From contig JBFXFK010000002.1 of the NCBI GenBank assembly GCA_050179135.1, forward strand, positions 1 through 64,000: a stretch of DNA of 64,000 nt, in the 5' to 3' direction. The notes under the pieces are model-generated. The model did not search any database and was not told the origin of the DNA. It worked only from the letters and a program-made list of their open reading frames with translations. Positions within the stretch are counted from its first letter, which is position 1; each line of letters begins with the position of its first letter. Of this stretch, positions 9,117-18,458 are shown piece by piece. Position numbers and translations under genes: made by a program. The DNA comes from UBA4064 sp050179135. Its GTDB lineage: Bacteria > Desulfobacterota > Desulfobacteria > Desulfobacterales > Desulfatirhabdiaceae.

Positions 9117-9432
9117 CGCTGGTCAGCCGCTGGGCAGGCGCCCCATCCACAATAATCGTAAAACAGCCAACCATATAACTGGCTTGCCCGTCCATCACAT
9201 GAGACACCACCCCGCCCATCACCCCGGCACAATCGCCAAAACTGACCAACCCCTTGGACATCAGGTTGATTGACGGCATGCAATCGACCAGAACCGTGTA
9301 AGCCGCGGGTGCTGTTGCCGCAGACATGTTGATATCCGGATAGGGTATGGGGGTGGGAACAGGCCCGACCGGTGTGATGCAGACATCGGGAAACCCCAGA
9401 TTCATTCCGGCGCCCTGACTCAGCATGAACAT
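9028..9432 (-). CDS. DUF4150 PAAR-like spike tip protein, right module
   Basis: A 134-aa counterpart of the protein at 8388-8792, with the same length and plan: DVCITPVGPVPTPIPYPDIN, FGDCAGVMGGVVSHVMDG, MVGCFTIIVDGAPAQRLTSV, and a final CPSQVTVLTLG. A good GGAGG lies upstream of the ATG (as read on the minus strand). It is last in its operon, facing the left copy tail to tail across 235 bp. The middle differs enough from the left copy (GDCAGVMGG against GDQPGVALG) to show that the duplication is not recent. Confidence 0.88.
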   Translation of the reverse strand: MFMLSQGAGMNLGFPDVCITPVGPVPTPIPYPDINMSAATAPAAYTVLVDCMPSINLMSKGLVSFGDCAGVMGGVVSHVMDGQASYMVGCFTIIVDGAPAQRLTSVTGQNEVGVMPNTPGCCLCPSQVTVLTLG

Positions 9433-9447
9433 AACATGACCTCCTTT

Positions 9448-10104
9448 CTATCCCAGATTGATCTGTTCGGCATTGATGGTGACCATTTCCTCGGCGACAT
9501 GCATGGTGTTTTTGGCATGCATGGTCAGATTTGTCTCGACCAGATATCGGGTCGATCCGGTCTGAATCTCTTCATGGTCCTTCACAAACCGGAATGCATC
9601 GGTCAGCCGCTCGGTCAGGCGGTTTACAATGGTTTCGACCCGCCCCGAGACAATCTTCATCTCCCTGATCCGGCTGTGAAAAAACCGTCCCAAAACAGAC
9701 AGATGTTCACAGGTGACATCAGCCCGTTTTGTTTGAATGTGCAGGGTATCCGAAGTCATGTCGATTCCCCGGGGTGTGGCCATAACAACGCCGTTATCCG
9801 CCAAAAGGGACAGGGACCCCCTGTTGACCCGAAGACAAAGCGGCCCGTCAAATGCCAATTCCGTTTTTGGAGACGACGCCTCCCCCTTCAAGAGAACCGA
9901 CAGGATAAAGCAATCCCCACCGGTATCAACAGACAGCAGCACCCGGTCCGTAATATCAGGCCGGACCAGACAACTGGCGGCCAAACGGGCCGGGTAATCC
10001 CCGTAAGCGGATCGCACCACAAAGCCCCCCTCCCTTTCTCCAATGACCGTTCCGTATTCCAGGACCGGCTCGACTCCGGAATGCTTGACTGCAAGCTGCA
10101 ACAT
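9448..10104 (-). CDS. DUF3540 domain protein, right module
   Basis: A 218-aa DUF3540 protein: a beta-rich first half (LAASCLVRPDITDRVLLSVD, GGDCFILSVL), a helical stretch (TIVNRLTERLTDAFRFVKDH) and a terminal beta tail (VAEEMVTINAEQINLG) equivalent to the left copy's VKVDGQEVHLG ending. It lies 15 bp upstream of the DUF4150 gene. The N-terminus is about 20 residues shorter than in the left copy. Role in spike assembly is inferred from gene order. Confidence 0.82.
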   Translation of the reverse strand: MLQLAVKHSGVEPVLEYGTVIGEREGGFVVRSAYGDYPARLAASCLVRPDITDRVLLSVDTGGDCFILSVLLKGEASSPKTELAFDGPLCLRVNRGSLSLLADNGVVMATPRGIDMTSDTLHIQTKRADVTCEHLSVLGRFFHSRIREMKIVSGRVETIVNRLTERLTDAFRFVKDHEEIQTGSTRYLVETNLTMHAKNTMHVAEEMVTINAEQINLG

Positions 10105-10136
10105 GATGTCTCCATTTGTATTTGAAATATGAATTT

Positions 10137-11201
10137 TCAGATTTGGTCCCGGGGCGGCATCCAGCGTTCCGCTTCTTCCAGTTCACTGTCTGTACCTTTG
10201 ACTAGAAGCATGTTGGCGCCCGACCAGTTGGTATGGTCCTCGATGACCCGATGCAGTTTGGCGCCATATAAACTGGCGCCGGTAAAGTCCGCACCGGTCA
10301 GGTCGGCATGGGAAAAATCGGCATAGTGGCACCGGGCATGATTAAACCGGGCCACACGGCAGACCGCTCCGGTAAAAACGCCGTTGATGATCGTGGCATT
10401 TGAAAAATTGGCCTGAGAGACATCGGCTTCCCCGAAAAAGGCATGGGACAGATTGGCGTCACTCAGGTCCGCTCCCCGCAGAATGGCCCCTTTGAACAGA
10501 CTGTTCTGGGCAAAGGCGCCAACCAGTTTGGCTTCGGTCAGATCGGCCTCCAAAAAATGGGAATAGGCCATTTTGGCGCCCGTAAAATCGGCCCGACTGA
10601 GATTGGCCTGGGCCGCATTCACCTGAATAAAATTGGCATTCCGGAAATCCTGATCCGCCAGATTGCATCCCTGGAAAAGAATCTTTTGGAAATGGGCGCC
10701 CTTGAAATTGGCCCCTGTCAGATCCGAACCATTGAACATGACTTTCAGCAAATCGGCATCGGTGAAGTCTGCATCCATCAGCCGGGAATGCTGCATCAGT
10801 GCCTTTTCAAAGCGGGTTTTGACAAAGCGGGCCCGGGTCAGGTCCGAATGCTGCATCAGGGTCCAACTGACAAGTGTCCCGGAAAAATCAGCGCCGGCCA
10901 GACAGGATTCCATGAGCAGGGTCTGGTTAAGCGTGGCCTCCCGAAAATCGGCCCCCGCCAAGTCCATCTTCATGAGGTGGAGCTTGGTCAGATCGGTACC
11001 GATAAACCGCACGCCGGACAGGTCACACCGGCGAAACCCGGTTTTCAGGATATGGGCGCGGGAGAGATCCGCCCCTTTGAGGCATATTTTCTCAAAGCGC
11101 CCGCCGGTCAGATCACAGCCGGACAGATCGATTCCGGCCAGATCCTGCCCTTCGATTGTTTCATTACGCCCAATCGCATCGAGAACATCCTGGCGGGTCA
11201 T
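10137..11201 (-). CDS. Pentapeptide-repeat protein, right module
   Basis: A 354-aa protein. After a ~15-residue cap (MTRQDVLDAIGRNETIEGQD) it is continuous pentapeptide repeats (LAGIDLSGCDLTGGRFEKIC, ADLSDANLSHAFFGEADVSQ), and it ends with a short non-repeat tail (LEEAERWMPPRDQI). The last part strongly resembles the end of the left-hand protein (SGANMLLVKGTDSELEEAE against TGANTLYLRGPDPDMAEAE), proving common origin. The start overlaps the DUF2169 stop by 4 bp. Confidence 0.87.
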   Translation of the reverse strand: MTRQDVLDAIGRNETIEGQDLAGIDLSGCDLTGGRFEKICLKGADLSRAHILKTGFRRCDLSGVRFIGTDLTKLHLMKMDLAGADFREATLNQTLLMESCLAGADFSGTLVSWTLMQHSDLTRARFVKTRFEKALMQHSRLMDADFTDADLLKVMFNGSDLTGANFKGAHFQKILFQGCNLADQDFRNANFIQVNAAQANLSRADFTGAKMAYSHFLEADLTEAKLVGAFAQNSLFKGAILRGADLSDANLSHAFFGEADVSQANFSNATIINGVFTGAVCRVARFNHARCHYADFSHADLTGADFTGASLYGAKLHRVIEDHTNWSGANMLLVKGTDSELEEAERWMPPRDQI

Positions 11202-14200
11202 GACAGATGTCCCTCATCTTTCAGAATATCGGTCCAGCGATGCAATAGGGACCATTTGATATTGGCATTTTCCATGTGAGTCTGTCCCAGGGTTGTTTTG
11301 TAAAAATCAACGGAAAAGAGATTGGCCCCCCGCAGGTCCGTGTTGACCAGCCGGGACTTGCGCAGGGACCCCATGAACAGATTGATATGGCGCATGTCAG
11401 CCCCTTCCAGGTTGCATTTGGAAAACCGGCTGCCTTTGGCGGCAATGCCGTAGAAATTGCATAGCGAGAGATCGCAGTTTTCCATCAGGGCAGAATCGAA
11501 AGAACTTCCGGTGAATTGACTGCCCGAAAGATTGGAATCCCGAAAACATCCCTGAAAAAGCTGAATATCCCGAAAATCCGCACCGGGCAAGGCTGTCTGG
11601 TTTCCCATGCGGCCCCTGTCGAGATCAGCGCCGCGAAAAATCACGTTTTCTCCGGTTACCGTCATTAAAATCGTTGCGGGAAACGCGGCCAGGGAAAAGT
11701 CTGTACCGGTGACCGTCAGACGCCGCAGCATGCACTTGGTGAACCGGGCCTCCCGAAAATCGGCAGCCGAGGCGTCGGCATCGGAAAAGATGGAGAGCTC
11801 GGACCGGGTTCCAGTCAACCGCGCCCCGGTCATGGGGCTATTCATCAGGGAGGTCATGTAAAGGATGGCTCCGGAAAAATCCGCTTCTGTCAGATCCGCT
11901 TCCTTCAGGGTGGTTTGGGACAGATGCGCCTCCTGAAGGCTGGCGCCAGTCAATTTCGACTTGATGAACATGCCCTTTTCCAGACGGCTTTGTTTCAGGG
12001 AGGCCTGTGAAAAATCCGCCTCCTGGGCCATGATTTGCGTCAGGTCCGCGCCATCAAGATTGGTATCCACAAATCGGGTCTTCCGGCACTGGGTCTGGTG
12101 CAGATCGATCCCGGGCAAATCAAGGCCGGACAGGTCCACACCGGAAAGATTGGCAAAGGCCAGGCTTTCTCCCCGGCTGTACATGGCGATGACCTCTTCC
12201 CGGGTCCGCTTGACCATGCGATCCGTATCCATGCCATATTCCAGAAATTTTGCCTTGGCCGCGGCGGGCATCTCCTGTGCCTTCACTTTGGCAATGGTTT
12301 CGGATGCGGTCTGTTTTGCCGCTTCCAGTTTGGCCATGCCTGCCGCGAACCGGACTTCGGCTTCCTGACCCGCTTTCCGTATCCGGGCGGCCTCTGCCCG
12401 AATGGTCTGTTCGCTCTCAGGTGTCAAGGCTCCGGCTGCATCGATCTTGGGGATCTGTTCCAGGAGTTTGTCGGCCATGGCATTACCGGATGCGGCCATC
12501 CCGGGAGCCGGCTCCGGATTTGACAGGGGCTTCAGGACAATATCCGGGTCAAAGCCCGCCCTGGTAACCGCTTCCCGGGCCTTGTCCATCGCCTGTTTTT
12601 CCACACCGGTCCGCAGGGCCTGAACATCTCCGATCTTTCCGTCCAGATGCGCCCTGATCGCCGCACCGGATCGATCGATGATGGCCTGCACATCAATTTT
12701 TGGGACAGGAACGGTCAAATCATCCGGATTGGGATGTTTTCCCGCGGCCGGAAGAACCGGCGCCACCCGATGCCGTTTGACAAACTCCGAAGGCATTGCC
12801 GCCATGATCCAGTCCCGGATGTCGATGCCCAGTTTTCGGGCTTCAAAAACCGTTCGGCCTTTGGGCAGGGGATATGCCTGAGCGTTGGGATAGGCTTTGA
12901 TCCATGGTTCCGCGTCCTTTTCGGCAGATCCTGCGGGAAGGACAACCAGAAAAACCGGAGCGTCACAGATTATGTCTGCGGCATCCTTTCCCGGCCGGAT
13001 GTCCGGGGTTTCCAGGACAACAAAGGAACAGGCATCGCCAATTTCCTGATTCACATAAATCGCCTGCAATTCATCGGAAATGCAAACCACCGGCGCCCCA
13101 TCCCCGCACCGGTAAAACAGCGGAGTTTCATCCGAACCATCAATGACTTGGCCAGCCGGAATCAACTCCCCGGTTTCCCAGCCCCAAGGCAATATCAGCA
13201 GACGATTGAGAACAGCATCCTCAAATCGCGGCAAAACCAGACCCGGCGGCAGGTCCAGATCCAGCACCCGCCCAGGCCGGTCCGGGCAGGGTTTCAGACC
13301 CCACAATGAGCGGTCGTCGATTCGAAGCGCCGGATGGATTCCCAGCCACGCACGGGCAATGCTGCGCGGGTTCAAACCCAGGCGATGAAGCGCCTGAAGC
13401 ATGGCCGGGCTGTCTTCCAGATTGCGGCGGCACTGAATGGCAAACGGAAATCCCTGATCGTGCCAGGGATTGACGGATGGTTTTTCCGGCAAAAAATGAT
13501 CCGGATCGATGCCCGCCTCATCCAGGGCCGCTTTGGGAACCTGCTGCGTCATCTGTTCGGAAAACGACTTCAGAGCCGTTGTTTTGGCCGTATCCACACG
13601 GGACATGGCCGCCTCCAGTTGCTTCAGATCCCGGTCGATATCCCGGGACATCCCCGAAAGCTTGCCGCGCATCCGGTCAAACATCGTCAGATCAATCCGG
13701 CCCAGATGACCATATTCCGCCTGCATGCCACGGGAATGGACCTCCAGGCGGTCCAGAAGCGCCATGCTGTCCTGAATCACCTGCTGTCCTTTGGCGGCAG
13801 TTCTGGCCGGAGAAGACGGCATGACCGGCGCCTTGCCGGTGGCTTGGCGGATGGCGGTTTCGATGTCTTCGGGGATACGTTTGATCCGTTTCATGGCATT
13901 TCCGACTTTTTTGGCGCCGGCTTCCAGTGCCGCAGTATTGATCGTAACGGTCCGATCCGCGGCCTTTCGCTGGGCTTCCAGATAATATTCCATTGTGCCG
14001 GGCGGGTCTGACATCCGTTCGGTTGCGACAAAAATCCGGGATACATCCGCATATTCCTCGTCAAAAATCTCCGTCGTCCCCCGATACACGACCACCCCCC
14101 GCAGAATGGACGGGAAAAGCCATACGGTATCGGCCCGGGTCGGAACATCCTGAAAAATTTCGGTTTCCGATTTCGGTTCCTCCTTTTTCGTGACAAAACA

Positions 14201-14992
14201 GCGGATGCGCAACCCCGGCAGGAATGACGATATCCGGGGCATGTCCGGATGCATGTTAACGATTTCGATGGTTTCATCGCCCCTGAAAAAACCGGAAAGG
14301 TACTGGTCTTCGGGCGCGCAGTTGAAATACTCCCAGTTCATGTCATCCGGAAACCAGGGCCAGTTCTCCCTGAGCCACTTGTCGTCGTAGGTTCCGGTTT
14401 TTTTCTGGCGCTGGGGCCACATCATGTCCAAAGGGCCGAAACCGCCCGGTTCCGCCTCCTGATCCGGAGAGACGATCAGGTTCCCGGGATATTCGATGTT
14501 GGGCAGGGGAATCACGGACTGCCCGCCATCTTTTTCCTGTCCCCGAATCCCTTTTCCGGTGGGATTCTTTTCAAATCCGTCTCCGCCGAAGGCGTTGGAC
14601 CAGATGACCGGCATTTCGGAAAAAGGCAACGGGTCCGTCAGGGTGTACATGCCATAGTTTTTTTTCCAGAACCGGTTTCCGTAAACATGAAGCGTTTTCT
14701 GAAGTTCTCCCACCTGAACCGATACCAGCGAGGCGGGTCGTGTCGTTCCCCGCGGGGCAAAACACGAACCCGTAACCAGCATCTCGCCACGGGGCTTGGG
14801 CATCCCCGCATCCAAAAGCGGGGTGGGTCTGAGATGATCCGGGATGGTTTTCCACAGGTCCTGCTCGGTCAAAGGAGATTCCGGTGCCATAAGATCGAGG
14901 TATAGCATGACCGTCAGGGTCAGGTACAGGCGGTCGCCGATGCCGAAGGATTTGATCAGCAGGCTGTGCTGGTGCTGCTTATATATTTTCAT
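11198..14992 (-). CDS. DUF2169 T6SS adaptor with C-terminal pentapeptide repeats, right module
   Basis: A 1264-aa counterpart of the left DUF2169 protein. The N-terminus keeps the family landmarks (LTLTVMLYLDLMAPESPLTE, FSEMPVIWSNAFGGDGF, PLPNIEYPG, PLDMMWPQRQKKTGTYDDKW, FNCAPEDQYLSGFFRGDE, NMHPDMPRISSFLPG). The middle is helical and low in recognisable motifs, and pentapeptide repeats run from about residue 940 to 1245. The start lies 4 bp after vgrG. Identity with the left copy is high in landmark blocks and low between them, so the modules have diverged for a long time or were acquired separately. Confidence 0.88.
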   Translation of the reverse strand: MKIYKQHQHSLLIKSFGIGDRLYLTLTVMLYLDLMAPESPLTEQDLWKTIPDHLRPTPLLDAGMPKPRGEMLVTGSCFAPRGTTRPASLVSVQVGELQKTLHVYGNRFWKKNYGMYTLTDPLPFSEMPVIWSNAFGGDGFEKNPTGKGIRGQEKDGGQSVIPLPNIEYPGNLIVSPDQEAEPGGFGPLDMMWPQRQKKTGTYDDKWLRENWPWFPDDMNWEYFNCAPEDQYLSGFFRGDETIEIVNMHPDMPRISSFLPGLRIRCFVTKKEEPKSETEIFQDVPTRADTVWLFPSILRGVVVYRGTTEIFDEEYADVSRIFVATERMSDPPGTMEYYLEAQRKAADRTVTINTAALEAGAKKVGNAMKRIKRIPEDIETAIRQATGKAPVMPSSPARTAAKGQQVIQDSMALLDRLEVHSRGMQAEYGHLGRIDLTMFDRMRGKLSGMSRDIDRDLKQLEAAMSRVDTAKTTALKSFSEQMTQQVPKAALDEAGIDPDHFLPEKPSVNPWHDQGFPFAIQCRRNLEDSPAMLQALHRLGLNPRSIARAWLGIHPALRIDDRSLWGLKPCPDRPGRVLDLDLPPGLVLPRFEDAVLNRLLILPWGWETGELIPAGQVIDGSDETPLFYRCGDGAPVVCISDELQAIYVNQEIGDACSFVVLETPDIRPGKDAADIICDAPVFLVVLPAGSAEKDAEPWIKAYPNAQAYPLPKGRTVFEARKLGIDIRDWIMAAMPSEFVKRHRVAPVLPAAGKHPNPDDLTVPVPKIDVQAIIDRSGAAIRAHLDGKIGDVQALRTGVEKQAMDKAREAVTRAGFDPDIVLKPLSNPEPAPGMAASGNAMADKLLEQIPKIDAAGALTPESEQTIRAEAARIRKAGQEAEVRFAAGMAKLEAAKQTASETIAKVKAQEMPAAAKAKFLEYGMDTDRMVKRTREEVIAMYSRGESLAFANLSGVDLSGLDLPGIDLHQTQCRKTRFVDTNLDGADLTQIMAQEADFSQASLKQSRLEKGMFIKSKLTGASLQEAHLSQTTLKEADLTEADFSGAILYMTSLMNSPMTGARLTGTRSELSIFSDADASAADFREARFTKCMLRRLTVTGTDFSLAAFPATILMTVTGENVIFRGADLDRGRMGNQTALPGADFRDIQLFQGCFRDSNLSGSQFTGSSFDSALMENCDLSLCNFYGIAAKGSRFSKCNLEGADMRHINLFMGSLRKSRLVNTDLRGANLFSVDFYKTTLGQTHMENANIKWSLLHRWTDILKDEGHLS

Positions 14993-14996
14993 GGCA

Positions 14997-17276
14997 TCAC
15001 AGAATGCTTTTCAGGGCGGTCAGTTCGCTGGATTCGGCGGTAATTTCATTCTTTGATGCGGCATTGACCAGTACGGAGGCTGCGGTTTTGACCGATGAAC
15101 CAACCGTTTTCACTTCTGCACCAATGGCTTTTGTACAGTCTGCCACAAAATCAAGATCTTCGGCAAGGGTATTGATGCGGGCTCCCAGTACCCGGTTTGA
15201 TTCGGCAACTGCTTCAGTTTTTGCGGTCGTAACTTCCGCTTTTGTCGCCAGAGCCGATGTCCGCTCCACAATGGCCTCGGTGTATCCCGCCGTGATCTGG
15301 GCCTTCTGATTGACCAGTTGCGTCACCAGATCACTGGCCTCGATCTTGGTCCCCAATGCCTGATTGACCGTGGCAATTGCACGGGAATTTGAAATGGCGG
15401 TTTGAAGCTTTTCTCCATCTATGGCCGTATAGGTGGAGGCCAGATGGACTTTCAGGGAATTGGCCCGGTTCTGGGGACCGATCTGAAAATTCCATCGCGG
15501 ACCAATGGTGGTGTCTGTCCGGATAAGGCCGACAAATTTATTGTCATCGCCGATTACGGCGGCCGTATTCTCTCCAAGGATAAGGGTATTGGACATCTGG
15601 CATTTGACATCATAAAAACTTCCGGTTGAAATCGTGATGCCGTCTTTGGTTGCAACCGCGGTATTGTCGGGCTTTGTATACTTCCAGTCCTTCCAGGTAT
15701 CCCAGTTGGAAGGGGGGTCATTCGGTGCGCCGATCCGGATGAAACTGTCCTTTTTGGGCGTGTGCATGAGAATCCGTTCACTGCCTTCCGCGTCTTCGAT
15801 GGCGATCTTGTTCTGACCGCCTGTCTGGATGACGGACATGGTCTGGTTGTCGGAGTTGACCGGGCTGGGTGATTCGGGATTGGGGATGGCGCCGGCAATA
15901 ACCGGCCGATCGGGGTCCGCCTCGATAAAGGTCAGGAGGACTTCTGTCCCCTTGTGAAGCGGAGCATGAAATCCCATGCCCGGACCCGCATACGGCTGCA
16001 TCATCCGCAGATAGGCCGATGCTTTCCCCCCGCTGCGTCCCGACAGATCGAAAGGCATGATCACCTTGTACCGGCCATGCTCGTCCAGTTCGGCATACTG
16101 ACCCGACCCGGCGGCATCGATTTTGGCAGACAGGCTCCCCGATATCTGCGGTTTGGGCGCCTTCCGTTCGGGCCGAAACTGGATGTCTGACGGGATACAC
16201 ATAAACGTGTTCCGGTAAAACAGATTGTCACCATCGGCCAGGTTCTGAATCCCCAGCCCGCTGATCAGATACCGCTCCTGACTGCCTTCATGATGAACCG
16301 AAACCGTCAGATAGGACCGGTTGAATTCCCGACGGTAATGCCTGTCCAGGGTAAACAGATAGCCCGGCCGAACCGCCGGAATGGCAGACATGCCATGAAA
16401 TATCTTTTCCCGGCACCGGTATTCCTCTGCCCGAACTCTGGCCAGCCGGTCCCCCTCATTTTTATCCGGAAAATGTTCCCCGTACAAATAAATTTCACCC
16501 CGTCCCCTGTCCTGCACCTGGGCCTGACTCTGCAAATCCAAATCCGGCTTCATGTAATTGTAATCCTTCACCAGCACCTTTTTGGGCAGCGGGCTTTGTT
16601 TGAGGGTAAAGGTATTCACTATCTGTCCCACAGATGAAGAATCCAGCCCCGACGGAGATGAATAATAAAAGGTCTCATGCCCGGGCAGGGCCGTATGGGC
16701 AATATGGGTATCCGATGCAATCATTTTTTCGCTGGTGTCACTCTGCTCAAACCAGTAATATGCGCCTTCCCGCTCCATCCATCGGGAAACAAACCCAAAG
16801 TGGGATTCCCCAAACTGACACACATACTCACATGAAGATCGTTTTTCCTTGAAGCGCAGATCAAAATCCAGCCCCTGGGACAGCCCGCCATCCTGCAGCA
16901 CGGCCGTCAGAAACTGATCCAGGCGTTTGTCCAGAAAGACCTGATTGTGATGGGTCAGCGTCAACCACCACAGTTTGGGGCGCAACTCGGCCCTGTAAAA
17001 AATATAACTCCCGGCCTGATGCAGTTGTTCAAATGATGACAGGATACCGTTAAAGGGCAGGTCCGGGCCGTTGCTGAACTTTCCCTTGATTGTAAATGTG
17101 GCCGGATTCTGAAGCACCTGTGTCAGGTCGATGTCCTCCTTTTCGGATATCAGCAGAATATCAAACCGGTACAGGGTGGACAATCCCTCATCTCCCGTAT
17201 AGCGCACCACGCTGAATGTGTCTTTGGGCATCCCCTGACTGACAAACGTAAACGCGTTTTCCATCAGTTTTGGCAT
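14997..17276 (-). CDS. vgrG: VgrG / TssI spike protein, right module
   Basis: The second T6SS spike. The gp27/gp5 core of ~490 residues is strongly similar to the left VgrG (KDTFSVVRYTGDEGLSTLYR, YAGPGMGFHAPLHKGTEVLL, EADPDRPVIAGA). The ~250-residue C-terminal part is unrelated in sequence: a beta-rich insert (CQMSNTLILGENTAAVIGDD) followed by an Ala/Thr/Glu-rich coiled coil, finishing ELTALKSIL. I chose ATG 17276 (MPKLMENAFTF), which has GGAAGGA nine bases upstream; a TTG six codons earlier is possible but less likely. It is first gene of the right operon, and no enzymatic extension is seen. Confidence 0.93.
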   Translation of the reverse strand: MPKLMENAFTFVSQGMPKDTFSVVRYTGDEGLSTLYRFDILLISEKEDIDLTQVLQNPATFTIKGKFSNGPDLPFNGILSSFEQLHQAGSYIFYRAELRPKLWWLTLTHHNQVFLDKRLDQFLTAVLQDGGLSQGLDFDLRFKEKRSSCEYVCQFGESHFGFVSRWMEREGAYYWFEQSDTSEKMIASDTHIAHTALPGHETFYYSSPSGLDSSSVGQIVNTFTLKQSPLPKKVLVKDYNYMKPDLDLQSQAQVQDRGRGEIYLYGEHFPDKNEGDRLARVRAEEYRCREKIFHGMSAIPAVRPGYLFTLDRHYRREFNRSYLTVSVHHEGSQERYLISGLGIQNLADGDNLFYRNTFMCIPSDIQFRPERKAPKPQISGSLSAKIDAAGSGQYAELDEHGRYKVIMPFDLSGRSGGKASAYLRMMQPYAGPGMGFHAPLHKGTEVLLTFIEADPDRPVIAGAIPNPESPSPVNSDNQTMSVIQTGGQNKIAIEDAEGSERILMHTPKKDSFIRIGAPNDPPSNWDTWKDWKYTKPDNTAVATKDGITISTGSFYDVKCQMSNTLILGENTAAVIGDDNKFVGLIRTDTTIGPRWNFQIGPQNRANSLKVHLASTYTAIDGEKLQTAISNSRAIATVNQALGTKIEASDLVTQLVNQKAQITAGYTEAIVERTSALATKAEVTTAKTEAVAESNRVLGARINTLAEDLDFVADCTKAIGAEVKTVGSSVKTAASVLVNAASKNEITAESSELTALKSIL

Positions 17277-17756
17277 GAATTCTTTTCCTTCCAACTGAAT
17301 AATACTTGAGTTTTCGATATTTGTTCTTTAATAGATATTCTTTAAATATATCAAATAGATAGCTTTTTATGAAATAGATATTAAATCAAACCGGGTAAAA
17401 ACTGTATTTTTTGATATTAAATCAAATCAATATGTTAGTTTAAAAAAAATAATCAAACAAACCATCTTTGCACCTGATTTATCTTGTCAAGAGCTAAAAT
17501 TCAAAAACTCAAGAAATTTCATGTCGCAACCCTCCATTTGCAATCAACGCGGGTTATTCTTAGAAAAAAGAGGCAGGGACCATATGCAGACGTCTGGAAT
17601 GGCATCCATTCTGTCATCAGTATTTTTCATTCCTGGAGGCGAGCAAGCCGTATCCCGGATTTCCATCCCCGGACCGGATCGGCAAATGACCATTTCCGGA
17701 TTTGGAAAGTCAGGCTAAGATGGTTGTGATGTCCCCATTTTTATTTCAATGGAGAT
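17277..17756. other. AT-rich intergenic region upstream of the right vgrG
   Basis: About 480 bp. Bases 17300-17470 are strikingly AT-rich, with repeated (ga)tattaaatcaaa and atagatatt words, unlike the surrounding coding DNA. They probably hold the promoter of the right module, possibly an H-NS/IHF-type curved segment. I find no convincing -35/-10 pair and no terminator. A plus-strand frame of about 65-80 codons at 17484-17729 has no recognisable features and I do not call it a gene. Confidence 0.5.
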
Positions 17757-18458
17757 CTATGACTTGGGTATCGTTATGACAAATCCATTCTGGCTGGTCG
17801 TGATGGTCGGTATATTGCCCTGAGTCCGGGCCGGATCTCTGAAATGAAACACAATTCGCAAAAATGTTTCATGGTCGCCCAGAACGACCTGGTTGATGAA
17901 TCCGTTGGGCAGTTTATTGAAGCGTCGGGTTTTGTTGTGCCATTTGCCCGGAAGGTCGATCACCCAGCGGGCCGGGTTGTTGAAATAACTCACCGTGATG
18001 TCATGAATTTTCTGGTCTGTTGTAAAGGTCGCCACAAATCCGTTTTTGATTTCAGCAAATTTGTGGGCAGTCAGTTGAAACGGTTTGTCATGCCGGGGAG
18101 TGTCCGAGCCAGTCTGTTTCGGCACTGCCGGTTTTGAGATCGGCGCCACAAAAGCCTGTGAATGCCGGGTGTTTTCCGTTACAGTGGCATGGTTGGCCAT
18201 ATTTTCCAGTTTCTGGCCGGTTTGCTCCAGTACCTTTCCGGCTCCCCGCACCATGTCCTGTTCCTTCTGAAAAACGGTTTCCTTCAGCCGCGAAACCGCC
18301 TGCCCAATGACAACGAAGGGATTTACATGTTTCGCCGTCAGGGCTTCGGGAATCAGACCCACATCCCGGCCTGCCGCCAGAACAAAAAAAGTGACAACCG
18401 AAATCAAAAAAATGAGCAGCATGAACCAGGAGGCACGGGAAGAATGAAAATTTCTCAT
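17757..18458 (-). CDS. AMIN-domain membrane protein of the T6SS membrane block
   Basis: A 233-aa protein with a single N-terminal membrane helix (WFMLLIFLISVVTFFVLAAG, residues ~11-30), a flexible central linker of ~95 residues, and a C-terminal ~105-residue domain of AMIN type (AEIKNGFVATFTTDQKIHDI, RWVIDLPGKWHN, QVVLGDHETFLRIVFHFRDP). AMIN domains bind peptidoglycan in amidases and secretins. The start overlaps the tssM stop by 4 bp, so it is coupled to the membrane complex. Since TssL here has no OmpA-type peptidoglycan-binding domain, this protein may supply the cell-wall anchor (TagN/TslA-like role, inferred). Confidence 0.72.
   Translation of the reverse strand: MRNFHSSRASWFMLLIFLISVVTFFVLAAGRDVGLIPEALTAKHVNPFVVIGQAVSRLKETVFQKEQDMVRGAGKVLEQTGQKLENMANHATVTENTRHSQAFVAPISKPAVPKQTGSDTPRHDKPFQLTAHKFAEIKNGFVATFTTDQKIHDITVSYFNNPARWVIDLPGKWHNKTRRFNKLPNGFINQVVLGDHETFLRIVFHFRDPARTQGNIPTITTSQNGFVITIPKS

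Noticed and set aside
10443..11279. Plus-strand frame with repeated IG/QIG-like words
   Set aside because: The apparent repeats mirror the pentapeptide-repeat coding periodicity on the other strand.
17484..17729. Small plus-strand frames of 65-81 codons in the AT-rich spacer
   Set aside because: No family, no convincing ribosome site, two competing frames.
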